From positions 7,551 to 33,344 of the forward strand of contig MU647196.1 of NCBI GenBank assembly GCA_026770585.1: a DNA stretch of 25,794 bases, given 5' to 3'. Origin of the DNA: Baffinella frigidus (lineage: Eukaryota; Cryptophyceae; Cryptomonadales; Baffinellaceae). The position numbers and the translations under genes were made by a program. Below the pieces are notes generated by a model, which saw nothing but the letters and a program-made list of their open reading frames with translations, had not been told where the DNA came from and ran no database searches. Below are positions 1 to 9,467 of the stretch, in pieces. Each line of letters starts with the position of its first letter. Position 1 is the stretch's first letter.

Positions 1-240
1 GGTTTAGGGCTTAGGGTTCAGGGTTTGGGGTTGAGGGTCTAGAGTTTAGGGTTTAGAGTTTAGGGGTTAGGGGTCAGGGTTTAGGGTTTGGAGTTTAGGG
101 TTTAGGGTTTAGAGTTTGTGGTTTTGGGTTTATAGTGTAGGGGTTCGCAGGTTTATGATTCATGATTGATGGTTTATGGTTTATGGTTTATGGTTTATGG
201 TGTAGGGTTTCGGGTTTCGGATTTAGGATTCAGGGTGTAG
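1..240 (+). repeat. Degenerate TTTAGGG telomere-like array
   Basis: Positions 1-150 are imperfect copies of (TTTAGGG)n, drifting into TTTATGG copies at about 165-205. The glycosidase coding frame lies immediately to the right and should continue to the left, so this is an interstitial array, probably inside that gene's next intron, and not a chromosome end. Confidence 0.75.
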
Positions 241-249
241 GGGTCCCAC

Positions 250-3200
250 ATTGTCCACGACTGCAGCAGCGCATCCGCCGAGTCTGCATGCACCCCCCCA
301 GCTCTCAGTCCAACACCCGTTGCTGCTCCTCGCCACAAGGAAACTTATGGGTGCAACCTTTCTGGTGCTGTCTCATATTTCAACGCCGCGTGCTGCTCAT
401 CGTCTCAAGAAAACATAAATTCTTCTTTCACCCTATCTATTTCTCTGCCTGCAACTTGCCAATGCCTGTCGCCAACAACGTTGATTCGTGTGTAATTTAG
501 GGTTTAAGGTGTGGGGTTTGAACCTTAGGATTTAGAGTTTCTGAACCCTAGACTCTAAACCAGGTTCAACCCTCAACCCTCAAGCCTGAGTTGAACCTGA
601 TTTCAACCCTTCATCCTTAACCCTCAACCTGAACTCTAAACCGTCAACCCCTTAACCCTCAAACATAAACCCCTAAACCCTGAAACGTGTTGAGTGACAA
701 CAGAGGCAAGAAGGATCAGCAAAAGCTTGGAAACCGACAGAGTTTAGGGTTTCTAAATCGGGGTTCCAAACCCTAAACCCGAAGTCTGAACCGTAAACCC
801 TTGACCCTAAACCCCACATCCTAAACCCTAAGTCATGAATCTTAAGGTGAGCCAGGTTGAACCAGGTTGAACCCTAAACCCTAAACACCAAACCAGGAGG
901 GTTGAGGAACAAGAGGAGACAAGACGGACCAGTGACAGCCTGGAAGACGCCCTTGTCATCCATGAAGCCATACTCGCCAAACTCAGTGAGCATCGCGCCC
1001 GTCCCGAGCCGGATCGCCTCCGCGGTCTGCGTCCTGTCGAAACACGCCCCCCCCCCGCGATGTCAGATTTTCCGACACACAACAACCTTACAACTCTAAA
1101 CGCTCAAACCCAAAACGCTAAAGCAGTGGCTGCATCCTGTCCTTGCCACCCCCGATTCAGACAAGGTATGCCACTCGGCACATGCCCCCCCCCCCCCGCA
1201 GTTTCAGGTTTCCCAGCAGACAACGCCCGGGCGATGCTCCACGCTAGGCCTCCAATCTAGCGCAAGCCTGTCACCACGTTTGGGGGGGGGGGTGATGATG
1301 GCCATGCACAGAGCACGGGAAAGAACGCGCAACTCCTGAGGCAGAGGCAACGAAGCGGTCGCTGGGCAGGGTCAGACGTGACGTGGTACGCCGAAGTGTT
1401 GGCGACTTGCGGGCCGGACGGGTACTCGTAGTAGTGGTAGCAGTAGACTGAGCGTGCCGCAACCTCCGCGCCGCCGGGCGCGTGTGTGAACCCTGCCGCC
1501 AGACAACACCGCTGATCAGGACGGAGGTGCATCACAATCCGGCACCCGCAGCAACCATCAGGGTGGACACCCTAATTCCGGCGTCAACCTAATTGGACCC
1601 CTGCCGGCAGACAACACGATAGCCAGTCAGGACGGAGGTGCATGCTAATGCGGCCCCCACAACACACGCGCGACTGTGTGTCATATCACACACGCACAAC
1701 GCTCTCCCCCTCGTGGCACCCTGCCAGCAGACAACACGATAGCCAATCAACACTGAGGTGCTTGCCAATGCGGCACTCAGTGAAATCACACGCGTGGCTG
1801 TGTGGCACACCCAACTGTCGCTTGACTTAAGGTTGAGGGGTGAGCTCCTAACGTTAAAACGCTCAACGCTCAACGTTCAACGCTCAACGCTAAACACTGA
1901 ACGCTAAACGCTGAACGCTGAAAGCTAAACGCCCCACCCCTTCTGGAGACCTGATCCGCGATCGTCCCAGGTGATCCCAGCGAAGAAGACCAGCCGTTCT
2001 GGGTCCACCGCCCAGATCGCCTGCACTCCCCCCACCATCGCGCGTCAGGCCTCCAGCGGTACCGACACCCTCCTCCCTCAACCCTCAACCCTCAACCCTG
2101 GACCCTGCACCTTAAACCTAAACCCTACACACTCCTAACCCCCAGCATTGCGCGTGAGCAACCCCCCAGTGCGCGCAACGCCATCGCGCGTCAGGAATTT
2201 GGCGGTACCGACACCCTCCCACCCAATACTCCACACCCAGAAGCACCCCCCCTCGCCCAACCGCCATTGCGCGCCAGGCCTTGGGTGGTTCCGACACCCT
2301 CACACACAACACTCAACGCCCATGAGCACAGCCGAGCGCACCACCGCCATTGCGCGTCAGGCCGTCGGGGGTACCGACACCCCTCTCACACAGAACACTC
2401 CGCACCTCGCACCAACATTCCACACCCAACACTCCACACCTGCCGGTACCGACGTCCTTCCACCCACCAAACACCGACACCCACACGACCATCACTTCAC
2501 ACCCATCAGCAGAGGCACGCACGGTCGCAGCACACCATCCGCTGCCCGGGCACACAGCCTCCTGGCCTTGCTGCATGGTCACATGGTCACCGCACCGCCA
2601 ATGCCTGCACGCAGCACAGGACCCGGGTAGGAGGGGGCGGAATCCGGGGTGGCGGGGACATGCCGCGGCAAGCTTATCGTAGGCAGGCTGGAAGTTCTTG
2701 AGGTCAGCGATTTTCGGGAGTAGCAGTGTTGGGCGGTGGATCACGTCTCCCGCCCAGGGTTCGTTGATGAGCTCTGCCCCCAGGATGTGCGACTCGCCCT
2801 TGAAGGCCCCCGCCACGTGCGCCCTGCACGTGGGAGTGCTCCGCATGTCACGGGAGGGGTTACAAAACGTGGGATGAGTGTCTTGCACCCGAGCGCCTCG
2901 AGAGTGTGAACCCCAGGAAAAGGCTGGTTCGAGAGTGAATGGTGCGACGCACGAGGAAGATAGCGGATGCACAACATTCCTGGATTTGGCAAATCCAGGA
3001 AAGCTGCAGCCTGTCATTCTGGGATGTGTCACGTGTTTTGGGAGGGTGGCTACCACATGGCGGCCCACGAATCAAGAAGACCGTCCTTGTTATCGTACAG
3101 CGCCTGCCCACCGCCCCACCGTCACCCAACATTCCCCACCATCACACACACACCATGTTCTGCTTCGCTCGAACGGCAGCCGCAAACACCCTGCTATGTT

Positions 3201-5257
3201 TTGCGGAAACGTCAATCGGGCGTGCCCGGTGGGGGGGGGGCGCGTGTCCAGCGCCCCCTCCCCCCACTCCGCACTCCCCGCCCCTCTGCACCCCACCCAA
3301 CCTCGCAAACGTCACCCCAAACCTCTAGCTTTGCCTCAGTTTAACTAGAAAAGGCCTGAGTTTTGACCCCCTTTCCTGAGTCCAACAGTAAATTTCTGGT
3401 ACAAATTTTGAACCCCAAAGATGCTACAATACCGCAAAATTGCTTCTTACAACTTAAGGTTTCGGTTGATCATAAACCAAAGAAAATTTCTAAGGAAAGG
3501 GGCCTCCCTAAAAACGTTTAGATGCTCATTGTACTGGAGCGTTTGTACCAAGTCCTGCTCCAAATGTATTAAATGGGGAGGCCAGATGCAGAGAGGCAGA
3601 GGGAGAACCTGGAAAGCGGTGCTGGCACCCTGACCCCACCCCCCACCCGTCTGCAACGCATCGCCCCCCTCCAACCCCTAACGCCTAAACCCTACACTAT
3701 TAACCCAAAACTTGACCCGACACCTGGAACGCGGTGCTGGCAGCCTCAGAGAAGTAGAACTGAGACCAGGCATGCTTCTCGCAGTCCCCCGCAGACGGAA
3801 TCCTGCCAGGTTGGAACCCCGCTTATCAGAATAACCTCCCCGCTTCGAATCGCGCTGGAAACCATCTGACTGGCCGGAAATCAGCAGACGATGATCACAC
3901 GCCAAAACCGCGAGGCAGGCGACCCTGAACCCCCTTCTTGCCACTAAAGAACCACCTTCTTGCCACAAAACCATCTCAACGGCCGGGAACCAGCCCACCG
4001 CCGTCGCACTCGAAAACAGCAAGGCAGGCTACTCCGAGGCCAGCGCAGACATTTTGAACACAGCCAGCAATTGTGGCTTAGTGGTTACGGCGGTCGGATT
4101 AACTCCTTAACATATCTGTAAAGGCACGGGGAGCGCTGCGAGGGAGGCACCCCGATTTGGCGTCGTTGGTGAAGGCGAAGCCGGCAGGCTCGGGGAACGC
4201 GAGGGAGCCTGACGGCTGTGCAGCCCACGCGGGAAAACCCTCTCCGCAGAACTTCTCTGACATTACGTCCTGCCACCAAGAAGAAATCAGGGCCCGCTGC
4301 GTTGTGGTTCACTCCTGGACCGCATTTCGCGCGTGACCACCTTGCGCACCATCTTGCTCACCATTTTTTCTCACCGCCTTGCTCACTACCCTTCTCACCA
4401 GACGCATGGTCCAGAAGGCCTTCCAGCACGGGAAGGTTGCGCCCTAGCTGCCGCACAACCTCCGCGTTCTCTCTTGGGGGCTCAGCTTCGAAGGGATGTT
4501 ATGTTGAGCCTCGGGCGTAGCTGACCTGGTGCATATCGAGGAGGGTGTAGATGCCGTAGTCAGCAGCCTTGCGCGCGAGCGCCACCATCTCGCTGACGTA
4601 CCCCGCGTCGTATACCCCCCGCGTCGGCTCAACCCCCGCCCACATCAGCCCGAGCCGTATCACCGTCACCCCAGCCTGCGGAGCCGATGCAAGATGGTGA
4701 GAACGCCTCAGACCTTGAACTGGGGGTTGTGAAACCATTGGGCCCCCCGAAAGGGAACACTCCTGTCGGTGGGAGAATCTGCACCATGTTCAGATGTTGC
4801 GCAGCGGCACCGGTGCGGGGCCGCGGGGAGTGTGACGTACTTTCTGGAGCAGGGCGAAGTCTTCGTCAACGAGGGACGAATCCACGTTGAAGCCATCGGT
4901 CGAAGGCCTCCAAGGAGGACCCTTGACAACCGCGTTCACTCCGTGGAAAACGCGCTCCTGATTTAGGGTTTAGGTTTAGGGTTGAGGGTTGAGGGTTTGG
5001 GGGTTAGGGGAAAGGGGTGAGGAGTTTACCCGTCCGTCCGCGTCTACGAACCTCCGCACTCCACCTTTGCTGGCATCTTCAGCAAGATGGATCGCAGGCA
5101 GACCCACCCCAGGTGCCCTGGGCTCCCCGGTGCACCGTTTCCCTCCATGTACAAGCGGTACGCCTTCAACGGCAGGGATCCCCAGAGCAGCGCACGCAAG
5201 CACGGCGACTAGAGTGAGCCCCCGTGTGCCCCCCCGCCAGCGAACCGACACATGCAT
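250..5257 (-). CDS. Endoglycoceramidase-like GH5 glycoside hydrolase, secreted; 11 exons, 3' end outside window
   Basis: Exons (minus): 5257-5030, 4957-4841, 4675-4526, 4269-4151, 3802-3724, 3103-3054, 2823-2664, 2020-1951, 1492-1378, 1033-930, 283-250. All phases agree, giving about 408 residues before the window edge. By family knowledge it hydrolyses the bond between oligosaccharide and ceramide in glycosphingolipids. Residues 1-30 are a signal peptide (hydrophobic LTLVAVLACAALG), so it enters the secretory pathway. Family landmarks in order: FHGVNAVVKGPPW (about 80-92), IRLGLMWAGVEP, DMHQ (162-165) followed by DVMSEKFCGEG, ALYDNKDG, ILGAELINEPWAGD with presumed acid/base E269, AVDPERLVFF, GFTHAPGG, CYHYYEY (H344), MLTEFG with presumed nucleophile E380, and LQSWT. 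The C-terminal beta-sandwich would lie left of the window. Intron 7 (2663-2021) fits best with a GC donor. The last donor (AT|GT at 250/249) is inferred. Family assignment is firm; the exact substrate is not. Confidence 0.9.
284..929 (-). repeat. Last in-window intron of the glycosidase gene, filled with telomere-like repeats
   Basis: This 646-bp intron separates the TEFG exon from the LQSW exon. On the plus strand 490-535 reads GGGTTTAA-like and 540-860 reads CCCTAAA/CCCTCAA-like, much degraded. The part at 296-480 is not telomere-like and contains two direct-repeat copies of a ccgttgctgctc / ccgcgtgctgctc segment about 65 bp apart. Splice sites give phase 1 on both sides, restoring an aspartate codon. 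Confidence 0.7.
1493..1776 (-). repeat. Three tandem copies of an acceptor/branch-site segment in glycosidase intron 8
   Basis: A segment of roughly 55 bp beginning CTGCCGSCAGACAACAC (plus strand) starts at 1493, 1601 and 1721, periods 108 and 120. The 1493 copy is the working 3' splice site of the glycosidase: on the minus strand it carries CTGATCAG and then GGCGGCAG immediately before the GFTHAPGG exon. The other two copies retain AG dinucleotides in the same place. Confidence 0.7.
2031..2382 (-). repeat. Minisatellite copies of the branch-site segment in glycosidase intron 7
   Basis: A unit of roughly 40 bp (plus strand CCATYGCGCGTCAGGC, then GGTACCGACACCCTC) occurs at 2031-2070, 2180-2220, 2261-2301 and 2341-2382, with a partial copy near 2146. 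The copy nearest the exon contains the presumed branch site: minus strand GCCTGACGCGCGATGG, about 28 nt upstream of the AG that precedes the AVDPERL exon. Confidence 0.7.
3330..3560. other. AT-rich stretch inside glycosidase intron 5
   Basis: Base composition drops sharply compared with the GC-rich flanks. There is no recognisable coding potential on either strand and no terminal repeats that I can define. It lies inside the 620-bp intron 3723-3104, so it may be an old insertion. Confidence 0.4.
4958..5029 (-). repeat. 72-bp first intron of the glycosidase made almost wholly of telomere-like repeats
   Basis: On the transcribed strand the intron starts GTAAACTCC and ends CTAAATCAG. Most of the space between is CCCTAAC/CCCTCAA/CCCTAAA. 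It joins the signal-peptide exon, ending VDADGR, to the exon starting ERVFHGVN, in phase 0. Confidence 0.85.
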
Positions 5258-5514
5258 CGTTTCTGCGTGACAGATGCGTCGCGGAACGCGTCACACCACC
5301 TGGCCTGTGCCCTCTCTCTTCTTCAAGTCCGGAAGAGAGAAGAAAAGCCCTCGCTCCGTGTAGAAAGGCCGTCGCCCACAACACCTCGCCCCCTCTCTAT
5401 GAGGTCGGCCTACGCAGCGCGAGGCGACCTTCTCTCACGCCCTGGGTCTTTTCAACGTCGGCACTACAAAAAAATCACGCGACAGACAAAATTCAAAAAA
5501 ACGATCCTGAGTGT

Positions 5515-5574
5515 GAAAGCATTTTTGCTTTCGGATCCGTAGAAGAAACGCGATCCGAAAGCAAAAATGCTTTC
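5515..5574. repeat. Perfect 23-bp inverted repeat within a dispersed repeat
   Basis: Arms 5515-5537 and 5552-5574 are exact reverse complements around a 14-nt loop; each arm contains a smaller hairpin (GAAAGCA / TGCTTTC). Positions 5545-5574 reappear exactly, inverted, at 20985-21014. Confidence 0.85.
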
Positions 5575-6400
5575 TCTGCAGTCCTTTCTACGGAAGGGCG
5601 TGTCGTTGGCATATGTTGGGAGCATTTAAAACCTAAAGGACCTACAGGACGGAACGGCGTGTCGTTGGGCTATGTTGGGAGAAATTAAAACCTAAAGGAC
5701 CTAAAGGTGTGTGTGCGAGCCTGTACCTCTTTGGTCTAACTCAAACACCCGATGAGGGTACCCTTTAGCCGGTTTCTGCCGCGATCCTTCTGCAACGGGG
5801 GGCCTGATGTAGAGCTGGTCTCTCATGAGTTGACACTTTTCTGGGTCGGAAAACTTCTAAATTTTTAAACTCTTTTGGTCAACTCGTACCAAATTTACCA
5901 CAGCGAAATAATAAAAAAATCACGCTGTGGTAAATTTGGTACGAGTTGACTAAAAGAGTTTGAAAGTTTAGAAGTTTTTCGAGGTCCGAAAAGTGTCAAC
6001 TCATCAGAGACCAGCTCTAATCCGAAAGGAAGCACGGCCTTTCTGCAGGATATGTTCCGGTGTCCGCCTATGTTGGGAGTTAAAAGATCCTAAAGGACCT
6101 AAAAAAGGATCTGAAGGACAAGTTGCGGTCTCCTATGTTGGGAGCTCGAAGAACCCACAGGACCTGAAGGAATGTGAATGTGATCCGAAGGAAAGTATAC
6201 ATTTTCTGCAGAACAAGTTCCTGTGTCCGCGTTTGGTGGGAGTTCAAAGGACCTCGAGGACCTAAAGGACCCTCCCATGGCTTTCAGCTTGTTAAATCTC
6301 GCTTCACCCCCCCCTTTCCTGCGGGATAAGTTCCGGTGTCCGCCTGTGGTGGGAGTTACAAGAAACTCAACGACTCAAAGGCCCGAAGTAGAAGGGAGGA
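5545..6400 (+). repeat. Dispersed repeat with GTTGGGAG...CTAAAGGACC modules
   Basis: Repeated modules read TATGTTGGGAG, then a short spacer, then AACCTAAAGGACCTAAAGG. Copies start near 5612, 5669, 6070, 6137, 6234 and 6348. Inverted relatives lie at 20235-20490 and 20760-21014, and a plus-strand relative lies inside an intron at 14077-14345. No protein-coding capacity is evident, so this is a non-autonomous dispersed repeat. Segment 5750-5800 also matches 14205-14250 (CCCTTTANCCGGTTTCTGCCG). With the fold-back element it fills most of the gap between the glycosidase and TCTP genes. Confidence 0.7.
5812..6017. mobile_element. Fold-back MITE flanked by TA, inserted in the dispersed repeat
   Basis: A near-complete palindrome of about 206 bp with arms of about 90 bp. 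Termini are GAGCTGGTCTCT and AGAGACCAGCTC, flanked on both sides by TA (5810-5811, 6018-6019). The TA duplication is the hallmark of Tc1/mariner-type insertion. A related sequence without the insertion is found on the minus strand at 20351-20381 (CTGATGTGATCTGAAAGG), supporting a real insertion. No transposase is encoded. Confidence 0.85.
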
Positions 6401-6941
6401 GGAGAGTTGAAAATGGTTTGCGAGGTGGGGGATGGAGTGGAAGGGAAACTTTTGTGGCATGGAGCTGCGACAACCAACGCCTTCACACCATTTTCTCTCT
6501 TCTACATTCCTCCCTCTTCCCTCGGTTCGGGTACAGTCCAGGATCAAGCGTTCTGCACTGAGGATTGAGCGACGGAGGGCGCCCCTGTCGAGACGCGTTG
6601 TGCTAAGAAATTTGGGAATCCTGGCAAGAGCGGCCAGCGACGTCTCAGCGTCAGAAGCGGGAGTCGGATGCTCATCGCAGGTGGTCCCTGGCGGCGGAAT
6701 GATGGTGCGACTCTGGCAAGTGGCGTTTGTGAGCGATGTTCCTAGCACTTGCTCACATTGCTTTCCAGCACATACATCCTCACATTGCCTGCCAGCGCTT
6801 CCTCACATTGCGAGGCCTCACATTGCGAGGTTGACACGGTAACGCACGCCAGAGCTCTACACGTGCGTTTGATACAGCGTTTCACTCCTCGGCACAGCAG
6901 CATGACGCACGACTACAGCACGAGAGAGCAGGGGCAACAGC
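6401..6941. other. Intergenic DNA between the dispersed repeat and the TCTP stop codon
   Basis: Open frames exist on both strands but have no recognisable domain and no matching splice structure. Around 6775-6835 there are short tandem CTCACATTGC copies. The 3' untranslated region of TCTP should lie in the right-hand part; no clear AATAAA is visible. Confidence 0.4.
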
Positions 6942-9113
6942 TCAGGCCTTCTCCTCATCGAGGCCGTCCTTGAAGTAAAAGATCGACGGCGCGTGATTCG
7001 CCCCTGCCAGACCATGCGTGCGTGAGTGCTCTCAGCCCCGCGGGACGTCGTGTGCTACTGCAACTCCACAAGGGACTTCTCAAATTGTTGGGCGCGACAA
7101 TAACATTATTTGTAGGTTACACACATGATTCCTACTTTTTGAGACTTGCCCTGCGGCTTTGCATTAGTGGGGTGGAGGCTGAGATTGTCGTGTCGAGGCA
7201 AGCACCACTAACCACGTACCAATCAACAACCAACACGCAAAAAGAAACACGCAAGCAATGTGAGACATATTTCACAAGATGCATCCCAGGCGTTCCCCAT
7301 TAGAAATCAAGGTTGTGTACTCGGACAACGATCGAACCGAGAACAGGGTTAATGGTGGTCCACGCACGCAAGGAGCCTGCAGCAGGGCGAAACGGAAACA
7401 CGCGTCGGGGGGGGGAGTGGGGGAGGTGAGCAGACCCTCGAAAATCGCCATGGCGAGTGCGCCCTCCGAGTTGAAGGAGTTCCCGCAGTAGAACTCAAAG
7501 TCTGCCACATTCTGCACACTCGAGGCTAGAAATGTGAGTATTTTAAAACTGGGCCTCCTTTACAAGTGGGGCGACGTGCAGTGGTTTTGATTCACATAGT
7601 CGCGTGTGGTCACGTTACCGGCGGATATCCGCCGGTAACGTGGCCAAACCCGCCTCTGACTGGTACAAATTCACCAACCCCACTTTCAAAAAATAGTCCT
7701 ACCTCCATCCTCGAGTGATGCGCACGCCAGGTCGTCAGGTGCGGGGGCAGGGGGGGAAGCGAGCGTGCACGGTGCAGGTGTTTGCCGGAAGAAAAACATC
7801 TGCGATTGGCAAAGGTCCACACCAAGCACATACAGGCACATTCCGGTCGGGTGCTCCAGGAATCTGAATTTTCACCTGCCAGAGGTTCCCACGCATTCCC
7901 TTTCTGTTTGGCCGTGTGCGCCCCCTCGCTGACAGGGCTGGGGCGGGACAGGAAATTTCCACCCACCTTGAGAAGGACGTTCTTGACCCAGCCCTGCGCC
8001 TTCTCCTGGAACAACTGTGTCTCGGCCAAGCACGCACGGTCAGTAAAATTGACAGAAAACGTCGCGTGTACGATGCGTCAAAAGAACACAACGATTCCTG
8101 GAAACATCCGCAAGGATTGCAACGGCTCCAATGCACCAATTGAGCCTCCACTAGAAGGGGGCGCCGGATCAGGTGTGCCAGTCGCTCGCAAGGTCAACAC
8201 AAATCCGTCGTGGAGAGGTTTCCAGTGTTTCAACGCGGGACGAGGTGCGAGAGGAGGGGGGGAAGATTGCAGGGTTGGAATTGGCAGGGGAGAGAGACCG
8301 CGGAACGCTCGGGGTTGTTGGCATCAAGCTTCTCCTTGATCAACTTCAGGTAACCCTTCGCCTGCCAGATTGCACCGGGGGGGCTCGCGTTAGAGGATGT
8401 TTTGGAGTGAGGTGCGGCCATAGGGAGCACTGACTCGTTCGACAAGAGAGAAACTGTGCCGCGGTGTGATTGATATGATGTCCGCCTATGATGGACTTTT
8501 AAAGAACCTGAACAACCTTTAGAAAGGTGGGGAGGGTGTGTCGCGGCTTTGGGAGGTTTGGTGGAGGGGGGGCACCCAGGCGAGCGCGGCGGGCTTGTCG
8601 AATCTGCCCATGGACTGCAGGCCGAACGCCTCCACCACATCGTTCACCCGCTCCGCCTGGAAAAGCCATATGATGGATGTGTTGAGGTGTGTTGAGCTCG
8701 GCGCTCAGTGCATGTCGGGGCTTCGCGGTCAGTGCAGAGAAGCAAGAGGATCGTGGGGAGGGGGGGTCACAGTGGGATCGTCGACGCCCTCGTCTTCCTC
8801 GGTTCCCTCTTCTGCTGCGTTGGCGCCCGTGTTGATGCTGATTGCGCCCTTGGTGATGATGGAAGACTTGACTTTGAGCATCACGCCGTCAATCACCTCC
8901 GTCGGGAACGAGTCTGAAACCATCTCATCACCAGAAACTGCCGATCGCAATGCGCTCTGTCAGCAACATCCATTTTGCACGCAGAGATTCCCGGGAGCAC
9001 GCGCCGCCCAGCGAGCGAGGGGGGTGACACAAGGGTTGAAGCGGCCGCTGCTGCACGAGCGGTCACGCACCGATGTCCTTGTAGATGAGCAGGCCGCCTC
9101 GCAATCGCATCAT
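6942..9113 (-). CDS. TCTP: Translationally controlled tumour protein (TCTP)
   Basis: Seven exons (minus): 9113-9071, 8937-8771, 8656-8576, 8361-8299, 8014-7967, 7511-7436, 7003-6942. Total 540 nt with consistent phases gives 179 residues, close to the usual 170 or so. Landmarks: LLIYKDIVSGDEM near the N-terminus, an acidic loop EEGTEEDEGVDD, VNDVVEAFGLQ, the basic helix KGYLKLIKEKL, NPERSALFQEKAQGW, DFEFYCGNSFNSEGALA, and the C-terminal FYFKDGLDEEKA. TCTP is a conserved, usually abundant cytosolic protein linked to growth, translation and Rheb/GTPase biology in other eukaryotes. Two ATGs (9113, 9110) give MMRLRGG ahead of the usual start; RLRGG resembles the ubiquitin tail, but no ubiquitin frame is visible upstream. 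The gene is divergent from the RING-TPR-J gene. Confidence 0.96.
7070..7270. other. AT-richer stretch in TCTP intron 6
   Basis: The middle of intron 7435-7004 is more AT-rich than its flanks (for example ACAATAACATTATTTG) and has no recognised coding or repeat content. It may be an old insertion. Confidence 0.3.
7611..7642. repeat. Perfect 32-bp palindrome in TCTP intron 5
   Basis: Positions 7611-7626 are the exact reverse complement of 7627-7642, with no spacer. The half-site reads CACGTTACCGGCGGAT. It lies in the 455-bp intron 7966-7512. It could be a binding site or the core of a collapsed fold-back element. Confidence 0.9.
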
Positions 9114-9467
9114 CGGTGCGAACGCGAAGCGATCCTGGTGCGTGGGTATGCTGCGGGACAATCCGGCAGAGCGCCCCCACTCTGTTCCTGCCGAGGATCC
9201 CCCACATTTCACCGCTCTGCCACGTTTCGCAAGCGCAAAATGCGGGGTTCTCAAATTGCAGAGCTGGAGCGCGACGAGCGGTGCGAGCACCTACTGTGGC
9301 GGCAGCGGCGGCGATCGCGAGCTCGAGCACGAGCAGCGCACACACATGCTGGCTGCGCAGAGCGGGGCCCATCGGCGTGAATGAGCAGGATCCGGAAAGT
9401 TTGTGTCGTCTAAAACTCCTTTTAAAAATCACAAAATTGAACGTTGAGGCTTGACGTTCTCCGTGGG
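9114..9467. promoter_or_regulatory. Shared intergenic region between divergent TCTP and RING-TPR-J genes
   Basis: Only 354 bp separate the two start codons, so both promoters and 5' leaders must lie here unless untranslated upstream exons exist. A TTTTAAAAAT stretch at about 9420-9429, some 40 bp before the plus-strand ATG, is the only TATA-like sequence. The TCTP side is GC-rich. A minus-strand frame from 9372 begins with a hydrophobic, signal-like segment but shows no splice connection to TCTP. Confidence 0.45.

Noticed and set aside
1-240. Chromosome end
   Set aside because: Repeats are degenerate and the glycosidase coding region must continue to the left, so it is interstitial.
2031-2382. 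CRISPR-like array
   Set aside because: Repeat spacing is irregular, copies are imperfect, and it sits inside a spliced eukaryotic intron.
2313-3068. Minus-strand single open frame of 251 codons taken as one protein
   Set aside because: Only 2823-2664 is glycosidase exon; the rest reads through introns, as shown by splice phase and family alignment.
4070-4115. tRNA gene start (TGGCTTAGTGGTTACGGCGG)
   Set aside because: Only an A-box-like segment; no B box, no acceptor stem.
6432-6842. Plus-strand open frame of 136 codons
   Set aside because: No domain, contains CTCACATTGC tandem repeat translation, and lies where the TCTP 3' untranslated region is expected.
9114-9372. Signal-peptide-bearing 5' exon for TCTP on the minus strand
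   Set aside because: A hydrophobic segment exists in one frame but no in-phase splice to the TCTP start is evident, and TCTP normally starts at the YKD region.
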